A stretch of 42,350 nucleotides of DNA from Psychrobacter immobilis (GTDB lineage: Bacteria > Pseudomonadota > Gammaproteobacteria > Pseudomonadales > Moraxellaceae), in NCBI RefSeq assembly GCF_904846185.1, contig NZ_CAJGZQ010000030.1, positions 1 through 42,350 of the forward strand. Direction: 5' to 3'. This document shows positions 1-8,777 of the stretch, in pieces; the stretch's first letter is position 1, and each line of letters starts with the position of its first letter. The notes below the pieces were generated by a model. The model made no database searches. It was not told the DNA's origin and saw nothing but the letters and a program-made list of their open reading frames with translations. The position numbers and the translations under genes were made by a program.

Positions 1-123
1 TATTTGAGTATTTGAGTATTTGAGTATTTGAGTATTTGAGTATTTGAGTATTTGAGTATTTGAGTATTTGAGTATTTGAGTATTTGAGTATTTGAGTATT
101 TGAGTATTTGAGTATTTGAGTAT
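1..123. repeat. 8-bp tandem repeat, about 15 copies
   Basis: The unit TATTTGAG is repeated without any change about 15 times, and the array runs off the left edge of the window, so its true length is unknown. Because 8 is not a multiple of 3, the minus strand reads the same octapeptide (LKYSNTQI) in all three frames without a stop, whereas the plus strand soon hits TGA. A TAA stop on the minus strand lies just to the right of the array (about 124-126). Such an array is prone to slippage. No gene that uses it is visible here. Confidence 0.97.
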
Positions 124-147
124 TACTTCGCTTCTTTAGTTATGATA

Positions 148-1172
148 ACCCCAGTTCGGGATAAGCGCTCAAAAAAAAGATAAAAAAGAAGTCCAAAGTT
201 GCTAAAGTAAGTTTACCAAGACCACTTAAGCAAAAAGGACTTCTTACATGGACAACCTAACCGAACTATACTGCCATATTGACGACTTTTATTAGCAATT
301 CAAACCTGAGTTTGACGCTCACTTAATCGCAACGGGCCGTCAACGGCTAAGAGCATGCCAGATAAGTGTAGCAGAGATTATGACCATCTTGGTACTGTTT
401 CATCAACTGCGGTATCGACAGTTTAAGGCGTTTTACTACCATCACATGCTTGGCATGATGAAACGGGAGTTTCCAAATCTGCCGAGCTACTCGCGATTTA
501 TAGAGCTTGTGCCGCGCAGTATCATACCACTGTGCAGCTACTTGCAAAGCATGATGGGCGACTGTACAGGTATCAGCTATATTGATTCAACCAAGATAGC
601 AGTTTGTCATAACAAGCGTATCTACCGTCATAAAGTCTTTGAAGGACTTGCAACCCGAGGCAAAAGCAGCATGGGCTGGTTCTATGGCTTTAAGCTACAC
701 GCCATTATCAATCATAAGGGCGAGCTTGTATCTGTTAAAGTCACTGCGGGTAATACGGATGACAGAGTGCCTGTTAAGGATATGGCAACACCTGTGTTTG
801 GCAAGGTGTTTGGGGATAGAGGCTATATCAGTAAAGCCCTAAACGAGTGGCTCACAAAACACAGTGATACTAGGCTGATAACGAAACTTAGGCGTAATAT
901 GAAACCGCAAGTACTCAAGCCGATAGATGAGGCACTACTCAATCATCGCTCTTTGGTTGAAACGGTGTTTGGAGAGCTTAAAAACTTGTGCCAAATCGAA
1001 CACTCACGCCATCGTAGTGTCACGGGGTTTATCACAAACTTGCTGTCAGGTTTGATTGCTTATCGCTGGTTTCCCTATAAACCCACCATCAAAAATATGC
1101 CTCAGCAGGGACAGGTAGCCACATTGTAAATAGTATCAATGAGTTACAATGTGGCTTATCCCGAACTGGGGT
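148..1172 (+). mobile_element. IS982-family insertion sequence
   Basis: Perfect 19-bp terminal inverted repeats (148-166 and 1154-1172) begin ACCCCAGTTCGGG. They are flanked by the direct repeat TATGATA (141-147 and 1173-1179), a 7-bp target duplication. The 1025-bp length, the AC terminus and the transposase type all fit the IS982 family. The element lies within the remnant of a serine recombinase. The intact duplication indicates a fairly recent insertion, although the transposase already carries a nonsense codon. Confidence 0.93.
248..1129 (+). pseudogene. IS982-family transposase with in-frame amber stop
   Basis: Reading from ATG 248 gives MDNLTELYCHIDDFY, then TAG at 293-295 (codon 16), then an open frame to 1129. 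The whole frame would encode about 293 aa, the usual size for the family. After the stop the first ATG is at 380 (codon 45), giving a 249-aa product that keeps the DDE-type core: YIDSTKIAVCHNKRIYRHK (first Asp), FGDRGYIS (second Asp) and ETVFGELKN (Glu). The TAG probably replaces CAG, since CAA follows. The protein is either inactive, made by readthrough, or shortened at the N-terminus. Confidence 0.88.
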
Positions 1173-1323
1173 TATGATAGCTATCAGCTTTGGATGTACT
1201 AGCTTTGCCCCTGACCCATTCTCTACGTAGAACGCAGCAAGTTTATGACCATGATCAGTAGCAAACTGTATGAGCTCATTTTTGGCACGCTTGGCATCTT
1301 GCTCTTCAGGTAACGTTTTATGG
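1173..1323 (-). pseudogene. Serine recombinase (resolvase) N-terminal remnant
   Basis: On the minus strand this reads EQDAKRAKNELIQFATDHGH, then KLAAFYVENGSGAKL, then HPKL. This is the pattern of the resolvase/invertase N-terminal domain after its catalytic serine (EQDA, then FYVENxSG). The expected YLRAST start is lost by frameshift near 1325-1355. On the other side of the IS the frame reaches TAA at about 124-126 instead of continuing into the domain. The gene is therefore decayed and also split by the IS982 element. Identification rests on motif recall only. Confidence 0.6.
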
Positions 1324-1388
1324 TGACTTTAGATAGGATATAGCTCTAAAACAATCTCGTTCCCTTCTGTTAATGTTGGAGCTTAACC

Positions 1389-2153
1389 GTGCTCGATATT
1401 TTACAAGCAATTCCTAATTGGCATCTTGCAGGGCTGTTTTTGGCGGGTATGATTGCTTTTGTGATTTCCACCATATCAGGAGGTGGCGGTGCACTTTTAC
1501 TTATACCTGTCACCTCTGCGCTGATAGGGATCTCGGCTGCGCCACCCGTGATTAATTTAGGTAATTTCATTAGTCGCCCTTCACGTCTTTATTTATTTTG
1601 GCATCATATCGACTGGTCGCTAATAAAGTATTATGCGCCAAGCGCTATCGTTGGTGCGTGGTTAGCTGCATTATTATTTAGCCGTCTTGATGGGAGCTGG
1701 ATTCAGTTATTAGTGGGTGCATTTTTGATATCTACCGTCTTGCAGTATCGTTTTGGCAAAGTAGAAAAATCTTTTAATATGCCTAAACTGGGGTTTGTGC
1801 CTTTAGGTTTTATTACGGCGTTCATTAGCACACTCGTCGGCGGTTTGGGTCCTGTGCTCAATCCTTTCTATATGAATACGGGATTACAAAAAGAAGATTT
1901 AATCGCTACTAAAACAGCTAATTCATTCTTTGTAGGATTGGCTCAGATTGGTAGTTATACTTTTTTTGGCGTATTGACTGCCAATCTTTGGATTTATGGC
2001 TTTGCTTTAGGGCTTGGTGCTGTGGTTGGCAACATCATTGGTAAGCGCTTTTTAGCAGGTATGAATATCAAGCAGTTTAGAGTGATGCTGATCCTATTAA
2101 TGGTCATTAGTGGCGTAGTGATGATTGTCCAAAACGTCATGATTCTGTTTTAA
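1389..2153 (+). CDS. TauE/SafE-family membrane permease
   Basis: This is a 254-aa integral membrane protein with about eight hydrophobic segments in two related halves, as in the sulfite exporter TauE/SafE family (PF01925). A glycine-rich stretch, SGGGGALLLIPV (about 30-41), in the first half has a counterpart, STLVGGLGPVLNPFY (about 147-161), in the second. The start is GTG at 1389, chosen because GGAG lies about 9 bases upstream and no ATG is well placed. Members move sulfur-containing or other organic anions, but the substrate here cannot be told. It stands alone, facing away from the ccm operon, and has no obvious link to its neighbours. Confidence 0.85.
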   Translation: MLDILQAIPNWHLAGLFLAGMIAFVISTISGGGGALLLIPVTSALIGISAAPPVINLGNFISRPSRLYLFWHHIDWSLIKYYAPSAIVGAWLAALLFSRLDGSWIQLLVGAFLISTVLQYRFGKVEKSFNMPKLGFVPLGFITAFISTLVGGLGPVLNPFYMNTGLQKEDLIATKTANSFFVGLAQIGSYTFFGVLTANLWIYGFALGLGAVVGNIIGKRFLAGMNIKQFRVMLILLMVISGVVMIVQNVMILF

Positions 2154-2618
2154 ATTAAACCAAAGTTATCTGACAGTGAATATATTCATTATCACTGCTA
2201 GAGCTAACAATACTGATGTAAAAACAAGCTACGCGGACCATAGCTGAAACGCGGGATACTCAGATAGGGATAGATAACTAAGAATTCATTCGAGGCATGG
2301 TTGCCTGTGCGGTACTAATTCTAAATAGTGAGCAGCAAGCAAACCTTTGCCACCGTATTTACTCATGGTCCCACTGTTAAAAAGTCTTTAGTAGAGTTAT
2401 TAAGCCATATACCTCTTCTGCGGGAAGCTGAAAATGAGCTGTCTGTTATGTTTAATCAAGACTTTCTATAGTCATCCGTCCAATTATTTCACTAGCAAAA
2501 CACCATAGCCGTTTTTTACTTCTTTACTAATAGGTTATACAGCTATTGATAGCACCACTTTCAAAAGCTGTCCTACATACGGTTCTAGTATTATGAAACT
2601 TACTGTAATAATCATTTG
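2154..2618. other. Gene-poor interval with a weak coding remnant
   Basis: No convincing gene lies between the permease and ccmI. From 2325 to 2471 on the plus strand there is an open stretch reading THGPTVKKSLVELLSHIPLL and then REAENELSVMFNQDFL before TAG. It looks protein-like and could be the tail of a degraded gene, but only a GTG (2328) could start it and I do not recognise the family. No clear terminator is seen behind either flanking gene. Confidence 0.4.
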
Positions 2619-3899
2619 TTAAGGGATCTGTTGATTGATTTCAATATTAACTTGAGTCTGTTCAGCGCTAATCACTACTGGGTTACCTGATAGATCACCC
2701 GACTCTGCGGACGCAGTCCCACTATGGCTAACACGAGCAACGACTGCTAACTGAGTTTTGTCGCTACGGGCAGATTGTAACGTGCGTTCTGGCATCATCG
2801 CATCAAGATCGCTTAAACGGATACTGGCTTTACCTTGCTTGATGATACTAATAGGTAAACGTTTGGCGGCAAACGGAGGGCCCCCTTTCACATCACGTAT
2901 CGCTACAAACAACACATCATTGGCTTTAACCAATGGTAATAGACTCGCATCAATAGAGACGGTAACTTCGATACCTTGCGCGGCTTGCTGCTCTTGCTCG
3001 ATGACATTAGCACTTAGCTCATCAAGGCTCGCTAGCGCTTTACTATGGTCACCTGGTTTGGCAGCGATGCTCTCACGTAAACGCTTAATCCAACCTTGTG
3101 CCTCCTCAAAGTTATTACTACGCGCCTCGCCCATGGCCATCAGCATTTGCGCGCCTTCGTGGCGTGGGTTTTTGGCCAGCACGTCCTGCAAGACGCGGCG
3201 ACTGGTGGCGTCTAGTTGGCCTTTATTGGCAAAGAAGCTGATCTGTGCATAGGTCGTCGCAATCTCCTCGTTATCAGGCGATAAGCGATAAGCACGTGAC
3301 AATGCCTCTAGCGCCGAGTCTGTCGCTTCTAATGACAAAAACAGCTCAGATAAACGCATCCAGCGATTGGGGTCATCAGCATGACGATAGACATTGGTCT
3401 GCATCGCGCTGATAAGCTGCTGGCCGTTTTCGATTGCCCATACAGGTGGCTGATCGATTTTGCCAGTCAACAAGTCATCAGCGACTTTTCCGACCTTGTC
3501 TTCGGCCGTCCACAGATCAAACACAGGCGTTCGGTCACCCACCATCAGATACGCCAGCGCAGCCAATACAGGCACCCAAACCATGAGGATCAAGCGGCTT
3601 TTGATACCAGGGGTGACCATCGGCGTGACTTCACGCTGGGCATCCAATAGTTGCCGCTCAAGCTCAAGCTTTTGGTTTTGGTAGTGAGCATCATCGATGG
3701 TGCCACTGTCTTTGTCTGTTTTTAGCTCTGCCAGACGCTCGCGAAACACCGCCACGTTGATATCTAGTAGCTGGTTGTCCACAGAAGTGCCTGATGTACG
3801 CGTGGCGCGCAGCCATGGCATGATGGTAATAACAGCAAGGAGTAAGGCAATCAGTAAGCTTAGAGCAATAAATAAGCCAGCAGTAGAGAATATGGTCAT
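2619..3899 (-). CDS. ccmI: Cytochrome c biogenesis protein CcmI (TPR)
   Basis: This 426-aa protein is the apocytochrome c chaperone of the System I haem-ligation complex (CcmF-H-I). It has an N-terminal membrane helix (about 7-29), a cytoplasmic coiled segment ending near LELERQLLDAQRE, a second helix (about 103-121), then a periplasmic TPR region (about 170-300, WMRLSELFLSLEATDSALEA) and a beta-rich C-terminal domain. This matches the two-part CcmI layout. It is the last gene of ccmF-G-H-I; its ATG overlaps the end of ccmH by 4 bases, which suggests translational coupling. Confidence 0.93.
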   Translation of the reverse strand: MTIFSTAGLFIALSLLIALLLAVITIMPWLRATRTSGTSVDNQLLDINVAVFRERLAELKTDKDSGTIDDAHYQNQKLELERQLLDAQREVTPMVTPGIKSRLILMVWVPVLAALAYLMVGDRTPVFDLWTAEDKVGKVADDLLTGKIDQPPVWAIENGQQLISAMQTNVYRHADDPNRWMRLSELFLSLEATDSALEALSRAYRLSPDNEEIATTYAQISFFANKGQLDATSRRVLQDVLAKNPRHEGAQMLMAMGEARSNNFEEAQGWIKRLRESIAAKPGDHSKALASLDELSANVIEQEQQAAQGIEVTVSIDASLLPLVKANDVLFVAIRDVKGGPPFAAKRLPISIIKQGKASIRLSDLDAMMPERTLQSARSDKTQLAVVARVSHSGTASAESGDLSGNPVVISAEQTQVNIEINQQIP

Positions 3900-4465
3900 T
3901 TTTTGTCCTCGGGGCTTGTGGTGTCATGAGCGTCATTATCGGTGCTATTGGCACGCGATAGCAGACGATCAAGTTCGGCTTTTTCGGCGGCAGTCAGCTC
4001 CGAGGCGGTATTATCTACCGTCACTCTACTCTGACCGCTCGCTACCAGCTGGCGGCGACGGCTTTGCCAAAACCACCCTATCAATAATACGATCAGTAGC
4101 AATGGCGGAAAAAACCATAAAATCCATGTCGATGGACGTACAGGCGGCTTGTAGCTGATAAAGTCGCCATAACGATCCTGCATATAATCCCGGATTTCCG
4201 CATCACTACGTCTGTCTTTAATCAAATCATAGACTTTTTGCTTTAAGTCTTGGGCAATCGGCGCATCAGAACCTGCCAAGTTTTGGTTTTGGCATTTCGG
4301 GCAACGTAGCTCTTCGATCAATCCTCGGTATTGTGCTTCTTGTTGGACAGAATCAAAATCATAGACGTCAATCGCCGCATAGCTGGTCACACTTAGGAGA
4401 CAGGCAAGTATTAAGCTCGCTACTTTTATCGTAACGGCCTTTATTGAAAGGGCTATCATTTGCAC
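3896..4465 (-). CDS. ccmH: Cytochrome c-type biogenesis protein CcmH
   Basis: This 189-aa thiol oxidoreductase reduces the CXXCH cysteines of apocytochromes before haem attachment. It has a signal sequence (about 10-31), the hallmark LRCPKCQNQNLAGSDAPIA with Cys 55 and Cys 58, a DLKQKVYDLIKDRRSDAEIR helix bundle, and one membrane anchor (about 111-130, WILWFFPPLLLIVLLIGWF). The tail is cytoplasmic. It overlaps ccmG by 10 bases and ccmI by 4, so the genes are surely one operon. Confidence 0.95.
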   Translation of the reverse strand: MQMIALSIKAVTIKVASLILACLLSVTSYAAIDVYDFDSVQQEAQYRGLIEELRCPKCQNQNLAGSDAPIAQDLKQKVYDLIKDRRSDAEIRDYMQDRYGDFISYKPPVRPSTWILWFFPPLLLIVLLIGWFWQSRRRQLVASGQSRVTVDNTASELTAAEKAELDRLLSRANSTDNDAHDTTSPEDKK

Positions 4466-5106
4466 ACCTCTTCAACCTGAATCGCATCTGGACTGACGTT
4501 ATTATCATTGGCATCATTGAGTACCGTTAAGCAAGGCTCAATACGATCTTGCCAGTTACTCTCGTTAATCTCACCAACAATGTGCTGGCGAATAACGCCT
4601 TCACCATCGACAGTGAAAGTCTCAGGCGCACCCGTCAACCCTAAGTCCAAGGCAAACTGGCCGGACAAATCCTGAATAGACATCGAAAAGGGATCACCGC
4701 CACGATTTAAATATCCTAGCGCATCACCGATGTCATCTTTGTAATTAACACCAACCAAATTGACACCACGCTCTTCTAGTTGCATCAAAAAAGGATGCTC
4801 AATAACGCAAGTTGGGCACCAAGAGCCCCAAATATTCATCAAAAAGGGCTCATCAGGTAAGTTGTCATTGGTCATGATCCGACTGGTATCGGACAACAAT
4901 GGCAGCTCAAACGCTGGTACTGGGCGTTCAAGCGCGGTATTGGTTACGATTTCAGTCGGCTGCCCCAAACGAAAATAAAGCATAACCATAACAGCAGCAA
5001 AGATGATCAGCGGGATCAAAAACCATATTCTAATTTGGCTTTTTTTCATTGTTCGATTACCTTTTGTTTCAGGGGGTTGCTCGGAAAAATGATTAGACTT
5101 AGTCAT
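4456..5106 (-). CDS. ccmG: Thiol:disulfide interchange protein CcmG (DsbE)
   Basis: This is a membrane-anchored periplasmic thioredoxin of 216 aa, or 197 aa if it starts at the internal Met at 5049 (MKKSQIRIWFL). It has one N-terminal membrane helix followed by a thioredoxin fold with the active site WGSWCPTCVIEHP (Cys 97 and Cys 100), and GAPETF with the cis-proline expected near residue 175. It keeps CcmH and the apocytochrome thiols reduced. The first ATG overlaps the end of ccmF by 8 bases. The internal start would give the usual short cytoplasmic tail, so either is possible. Confidence 0.93.
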   Translation of the reverse strand: MTKSNHFSEQPPETKGNRTMKKSQIRIWFLIPLIIFAAVMVMLYFRLGQPTEIVTNTALERPVPAFELPLLSDTSRIMTNDNLPDEPFLMNIWGSWCPTCVIEHPFLMQLEERGVNLVGVNYKDDIGDALGYLNRGGDPFSMSIQDLSGQFALDLGLTGAPETFTVDGEGVIRQHIVGEINESNWQDRIEPCLTVLNDANDNNVSPDAIQVEEVCK

Positions 5107-7153
5107 TTTGCTTCTCCCCTATTAGTGTCGTGTTATTAGTAGTGCTTTTAACATCTAAATCAGTAACCGTCGTAAAGCCTGACTTACTCGCTGCAATTTG
5201 TGCAGGGGTCTTGGATGTTTTGAGACGATAGCGCCTATCAAGCATACTCAGCAGACCACCCAATGCCATAATAATAGCGCCGAGCCATATCCAACGAATC
5301 AATGGCTTCACATAAATACGTACGGCCCATTTATTACTGCCTTCAGCTATAGGTTCACCAAGTGCGACGTACACATCACGCATCAGACTGTCATCAATCG
5401 CTGCTTCGGTCATTGGCATCATGCTAATAATGTAATTGCGTTTTTCAGGGTATAACGTAGTCACAGCACGGCTATCTTTACTCACTTCGACCTCAGCTTG
5501 GGTCGCATCATAGTTACTGCCTTTGACTTCGCGGAAGCCTTTAACGGTGAAGTCGTAACCTTGGACATGGACCGTTTCGCCAACACTCAATGCCACATCG
5601 CGCTCGATACTCAAGGTACTGGTAAAGGCAACACCGATGACCGCTACAATCACACCAATATGTGCCGTTTGCTGACCCCAGTAGCTTAAACGCAGCTTAT
5701 TTAAGCCTTGCAAAAAGCTTGGTGCATTTTTGGTTTTGTCTTTGAAATCAACCACCATCCAGAACAGTACCCAAAAACTTACTGCTAGTGTTACACCAAT
5801 ATTAAGCATGGCAGATGGACTGACAAAGTAAGTGATGACTGCAGCTAATACTAGACTGCTCGCCGCAATGACCATACCAACGCCTAACAATGGACGCTTA
5901 TCTTGTTTCCAGCGGATATTGGAGCCCATACCCATGGCAACCAGCAATAGCCATGTTAAAGGCACAAATAGCGCATTAAAGTACGGAGGACCTACCGATA
6001 CCTGACCCAAGCTAAAGGCGTCGGCAATGATAGGATAGAGGGTACCAAGCAATACCACTAACGTTGCAATCAAAATGATGACGTTGTTAATGACTAAAAA
6101 TGACTCACGCGAAACCAGTTGATACTGACTTTCAATCGTCAAACGCCAGCCACGCAGCGCAAACATCAGCAAACCACCACCGACGATGATGCCAAGAATC
6201 ACTAAAATTACCAGACCACGAGTGGGGTCAGCGGCAAACGAATGCACTGAGGTAATAACCCCTGAACGTACAAGGAAAGTACCCAAGAGACTTAAGGCAA
6301 AAGCAAAGATAGCCAGCATAATGGTCCATGCTTTAAAGACACCGCGCTTCTCAGTCACTGCCAACGAATGCAGCAAGGCTAAACCGGCAAGCCAAGGCAT
6401 CAGTGAGGCGTTTTCTACAGGATCCCAAAACCACCAGCCGCCCCAGCCAAGCTCATAATACGCCCACCAAGAGCCAAGAGCGATACCAACGGTCAAAAAC
6501 CCCCAAGCCGCTAGCGCCCATGGACGCGACCAACGTGTCCATACTGCATCCAAACGCCCTTCCCACAATGCCGCCATACAAAAAGCAAATGGCACCGCTA
6601 AGCCCACATAACCCATATACAGCATCGGTGGGTGAACGATCAGCCCAAAATCCTGCAAAAGTGGGTTGAGATCTACCCCATCTACGGGCAGATTGGGCAA
6701 GGTACGATCAAATGGCGACGAGGTAAAAATCAGCATCGCTAGCATCATGACCTGCACACCGGCCAATATCACGAGTACCCGCGCGCGCATCGACAACGGT
6801 AAGCCACGGCTAAAATAGGAGACCAGCGCGCACCACGTGGCCATGATGGTCATCCACAACAAGAGCGAGCCTTCGTGTCCGCCCCATGTCGCCGAGAGTT
6901 TATAGTACCAAGGCAACAAAGTATTAGAGTGCTGCGTGACATAGACGAGACTAAAGTCATTGAAATAAAAGCCTGCCATCAATGCAACAAATGAAAAAAT
7001 CATGGCAGCAAACTGTGCCCACGCGAGACTGGGCGCGAGACGCTGCCAAGCAACGTGATCGCGCATGACGCCAACGGTTGGTAATACCACCTGCAAAATC
7101 GCCAATATAAAGGCGGCCAGCAAGGCAAAATAACCCAATTCTGTGATTAACAT
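5099..7153 (-). CDS. ccmF: Haem lyase subunit CcmF
   Basis: This 684-aa polytopic membrane protein with about 15 helices is the core cytochrome c synthetase of System I. The tryptophan-rich WWD signature WGGWWFWDPVENASLMPWL spans about 237-255, and conserved histidine segments such as LIVHPPMLYMGYVG (about 171-184) precede it. Length is near the family norm. It is first in ccmF-G-H-I. The ccmABCDE genes that load haem on CcmE are not in this window and must lie elsewhere. The island cytochrome c at 20718 is one likely client. Confidence 0.96.
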   Translation of the reverse strand: MLITELGYFALLAAFILAILQVVLPTVGVMRDHVAWQRLAPSLAWAQFAAMIFSFVALMAGFYFNDFSLVYVTQHSNTLLPWYYKLSATWGGHEGSLLLWMTIMATWCALVSYFSRGLPLSMRARVLVILAGVQVMMLAMLIFTSSPFDRTLPNLPVDGVDLNPLLQDFGLIVHPPMLYMGYVGLAVPFAFCMAALWEGRLDAVWTRWSRPWALAAWGFLTVGIALGSWWAYYELGWGGWWFWDPVENASLMPWLAGLALLHSLAVTEKRGVFKAWTIMLAIFAFALSLLGTFLVRSGVITSVHSFAADPTRGLVILVILGIIVGGGLLMFALRGWRLTIESQYQLVSRESFLVINNVIILIATLVVLLGTLYPIIADAFSLGQVSVGPPYFNALFVPLTWLLLVAMGMGSNIRWKQDKRPLLGVGMVIAASSLVLAAVITYFVSPSAMLNIGVTLAVSFWVLFWMVVDFKDKTKNAPSFLQGLNKLRLSYWGQQTAHIGVIVAVIGVAFTSTLSIERDVALSVGETVHVQGYDFTVKGFREVKGSNYDATQAEVEVSKDSRAVTTLYPEKRNYIISMMPMTEAAIDDSLMRDVYVALGEPIAEGSNKWAVRIYVKPLIRWIWLGAIIMALGGLLSMLDRRYRLKTSKTPAQIAASKSGFTTVTDLDVKSTTNNTTLIGEKQND

Positions 7154-7397
7154 ACGGTCTAACCTTGTTTACTCTAATATGATTTAAGCTCACTGTAACG
7201 GTTGGATTTTTATTATTGGAAACTATTGAAATTTACTGCTATCTCTAGCTCCAATTGTTTTCGAAGTGTTTTGAAAAGCGTGCCGAAAGTAATAGACAAT
7301 CATAAATATACAACCATCTTTTGTTAGGTAAGAAGAATATTGAATTAGTTAACCGGACTTATAACAGCCTAATGCCATCTAAATAAGACCTAGACGA

Positions 7398-8687
7398 TCA
7401 CACCTGAAAGACAGGCGCGAATCCACCGCCTGGCGTACGGAAGTTAGTCACCTGACCTTGATACACACGCGCAGCAGGTAGTAACAGTTTTCCGCCATAC
7501 GTATAAAGACGTATATCTACCTTTCTTGTTGTTACGATGTCATCAATTTTGAGTGATCTCTCTCCTGCAGGGACAAAGGTCTGTGCGATATAATCTTCAT
7601 CCAGAATGTTTTCGAAGACGCGTCGAGTCAGTTTGCTACCGCGATAAACGCCTTTGCTTCCATGACCAGCAACTGGCTTAAAAAACAGTTGCCGCCGAGT
7701 AAGCCACAACTCTGCTGCATCGTCTCTTGATACAATCTTAGTCCTCGGTACAGACCTTTCGAGGCACTCCACTGCAGCCTCATCCAGACCCCAAGAGCGC
7801 AATATTTGGGAGTCTGATAGCAATGTCAGGTTTTGCTTATTGGCCAACATAGCATGTACGCGGGGATTGGGTGTCACTACCACAGCACCCTCTAAATAAG
7901 CCTGCTTAAGCAATACATGGTCAGGGTCCTCAAATGCAAAGTCGACAAGCCGATTGTAAATCATATCGATTTTCTGGCCATGGGCTGTTAACGTACCGTC
8001 GATATACTCGAGTTCAGAGGGATCAAGTATCACAGTATCAATACCTCTAGCTTGGAGCAGTTGACAGGCTAACTCAAACTCTAAGAACATGAACTGACTC
8101 TCGGGGTCATTGTCCACAATGGCTATCCGATTGGGCATAGCAACAGCGGACTGTCGCTGCCATTCCTGTTTGAACATGTCAAACACTGCTTCCTCGAACC
8201 TATCTAGCATTTGATTGGTTGCAGCGCTTTGCTCTGAGGGGTTGCAACAGCGTTTTTGTGCGCGAGCGAGCAACACATTCAGAAATGCGCCACCGGCATT
8301 AGTATTGACCTCGATGAGCTGAGGTCCATCGCTACCCAAGTGAAAGTCATAACCCATGAGGGCCCCTATTGGGCCTGGGTCGAAAGCAGCTATTTCTGGT
8401 GCCCACGACAGCACTTGCTCTTGATACAATGGCAGTTCGGCAGCTGACTCGATAGCCCTGACGATTCGCTCCATCGCCTCTATCTCTGTTTTGGGAACGA
8501 ACACGGGTGTTGCTGAAAAAAGCTTATTAAGCTCGTTCGCTCCTATTGGATTGTTTCTAGTTTCTACCAATTGATCTTGAAGGCTTGTATTAAGCGCTTT
8601 ACGATCAAGGGTAATGCAGTAGCACTCTTGGTTAAGTCGATTTGCAAGACCGTCATTTTTTTCGTTGTTATTAGTTGGGTGTTCCAT
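7398..8687 (-). CDS. ATP-grasp-like protein of unknown substrate
   Basis: This 429-aa soluble protein looks like an ATP-grasp ligase. Residues 338-350 (KPVAGHGSKGVYR) resemble a Lys plus glycine-loop ATP site, followed by KVDIRLYTYGGKLLLPAARV (389-408) and TNFRTPGGG (414-422) at the end. A second signature, LIEVNTNAGGAFLN (124-137), resembles the metal-binding Glu-x-Asn end of an ATP-grasp but sits early in the chain. The arrangement therefore looks permuted or duplicated, as in eukaryote-type glutathione synthases. The substrate is unknown. It lies 244 bases upstream of ccmF on the same strand, with no visible operon link. Confidence 0.6.
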   Translation of the reverse strand: MEHPTNNNEKNDGLANRLNQECYCITLDRKALNTSLQDQLVETRNNPIGANELNKLFSATPVFVPKTEIEAMERIVRAIESAAELPLYQEQVLSWAPEIAAFDPGPIGALMGYDFHLGSDGPQLIEVNTNAGGAFLNVLLARAQKRCCNPSEQSAATNQMLDRFEEAVFDMFKQEWQRQSAVAMPNRIAIVDNDPESQFMFLEFELACQLLQARGIDTVILDPSELEYIDGTLTAHGQKIDMIYNRLVDFAFEDPDHVLLKQAYLEGAVVVTPNPRVHAMLANKQNLTLLSDSQILRSWGLDEAAVECLERSVPRTKIVSRDDAAELWLTRRQLFFKPVAGHGSKGVYRGSKLTRRVFENILDEDYIAQTFVPAGERSLKIDDIVTTRKVDIRLYTYGGKLLLPAARVYQGQVTNFRTPGGGFAPVFQV

Positions 8688-8777
8688 TTAGAGTCCGTCG
8701 CTAAGTAGAGTACTCACGCTGACATACTCTAGTAAAAAGTAAAAAGTAAAAAAGGTTCTTGGCGTGTTTAAGTAGTG

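Noticed and set aside
2758..3252. Open frame of 164 codons on the plus strand opposite ccmI
   Set aside because: It is a shadow of a strong, recognised gene; its translation has no family features.
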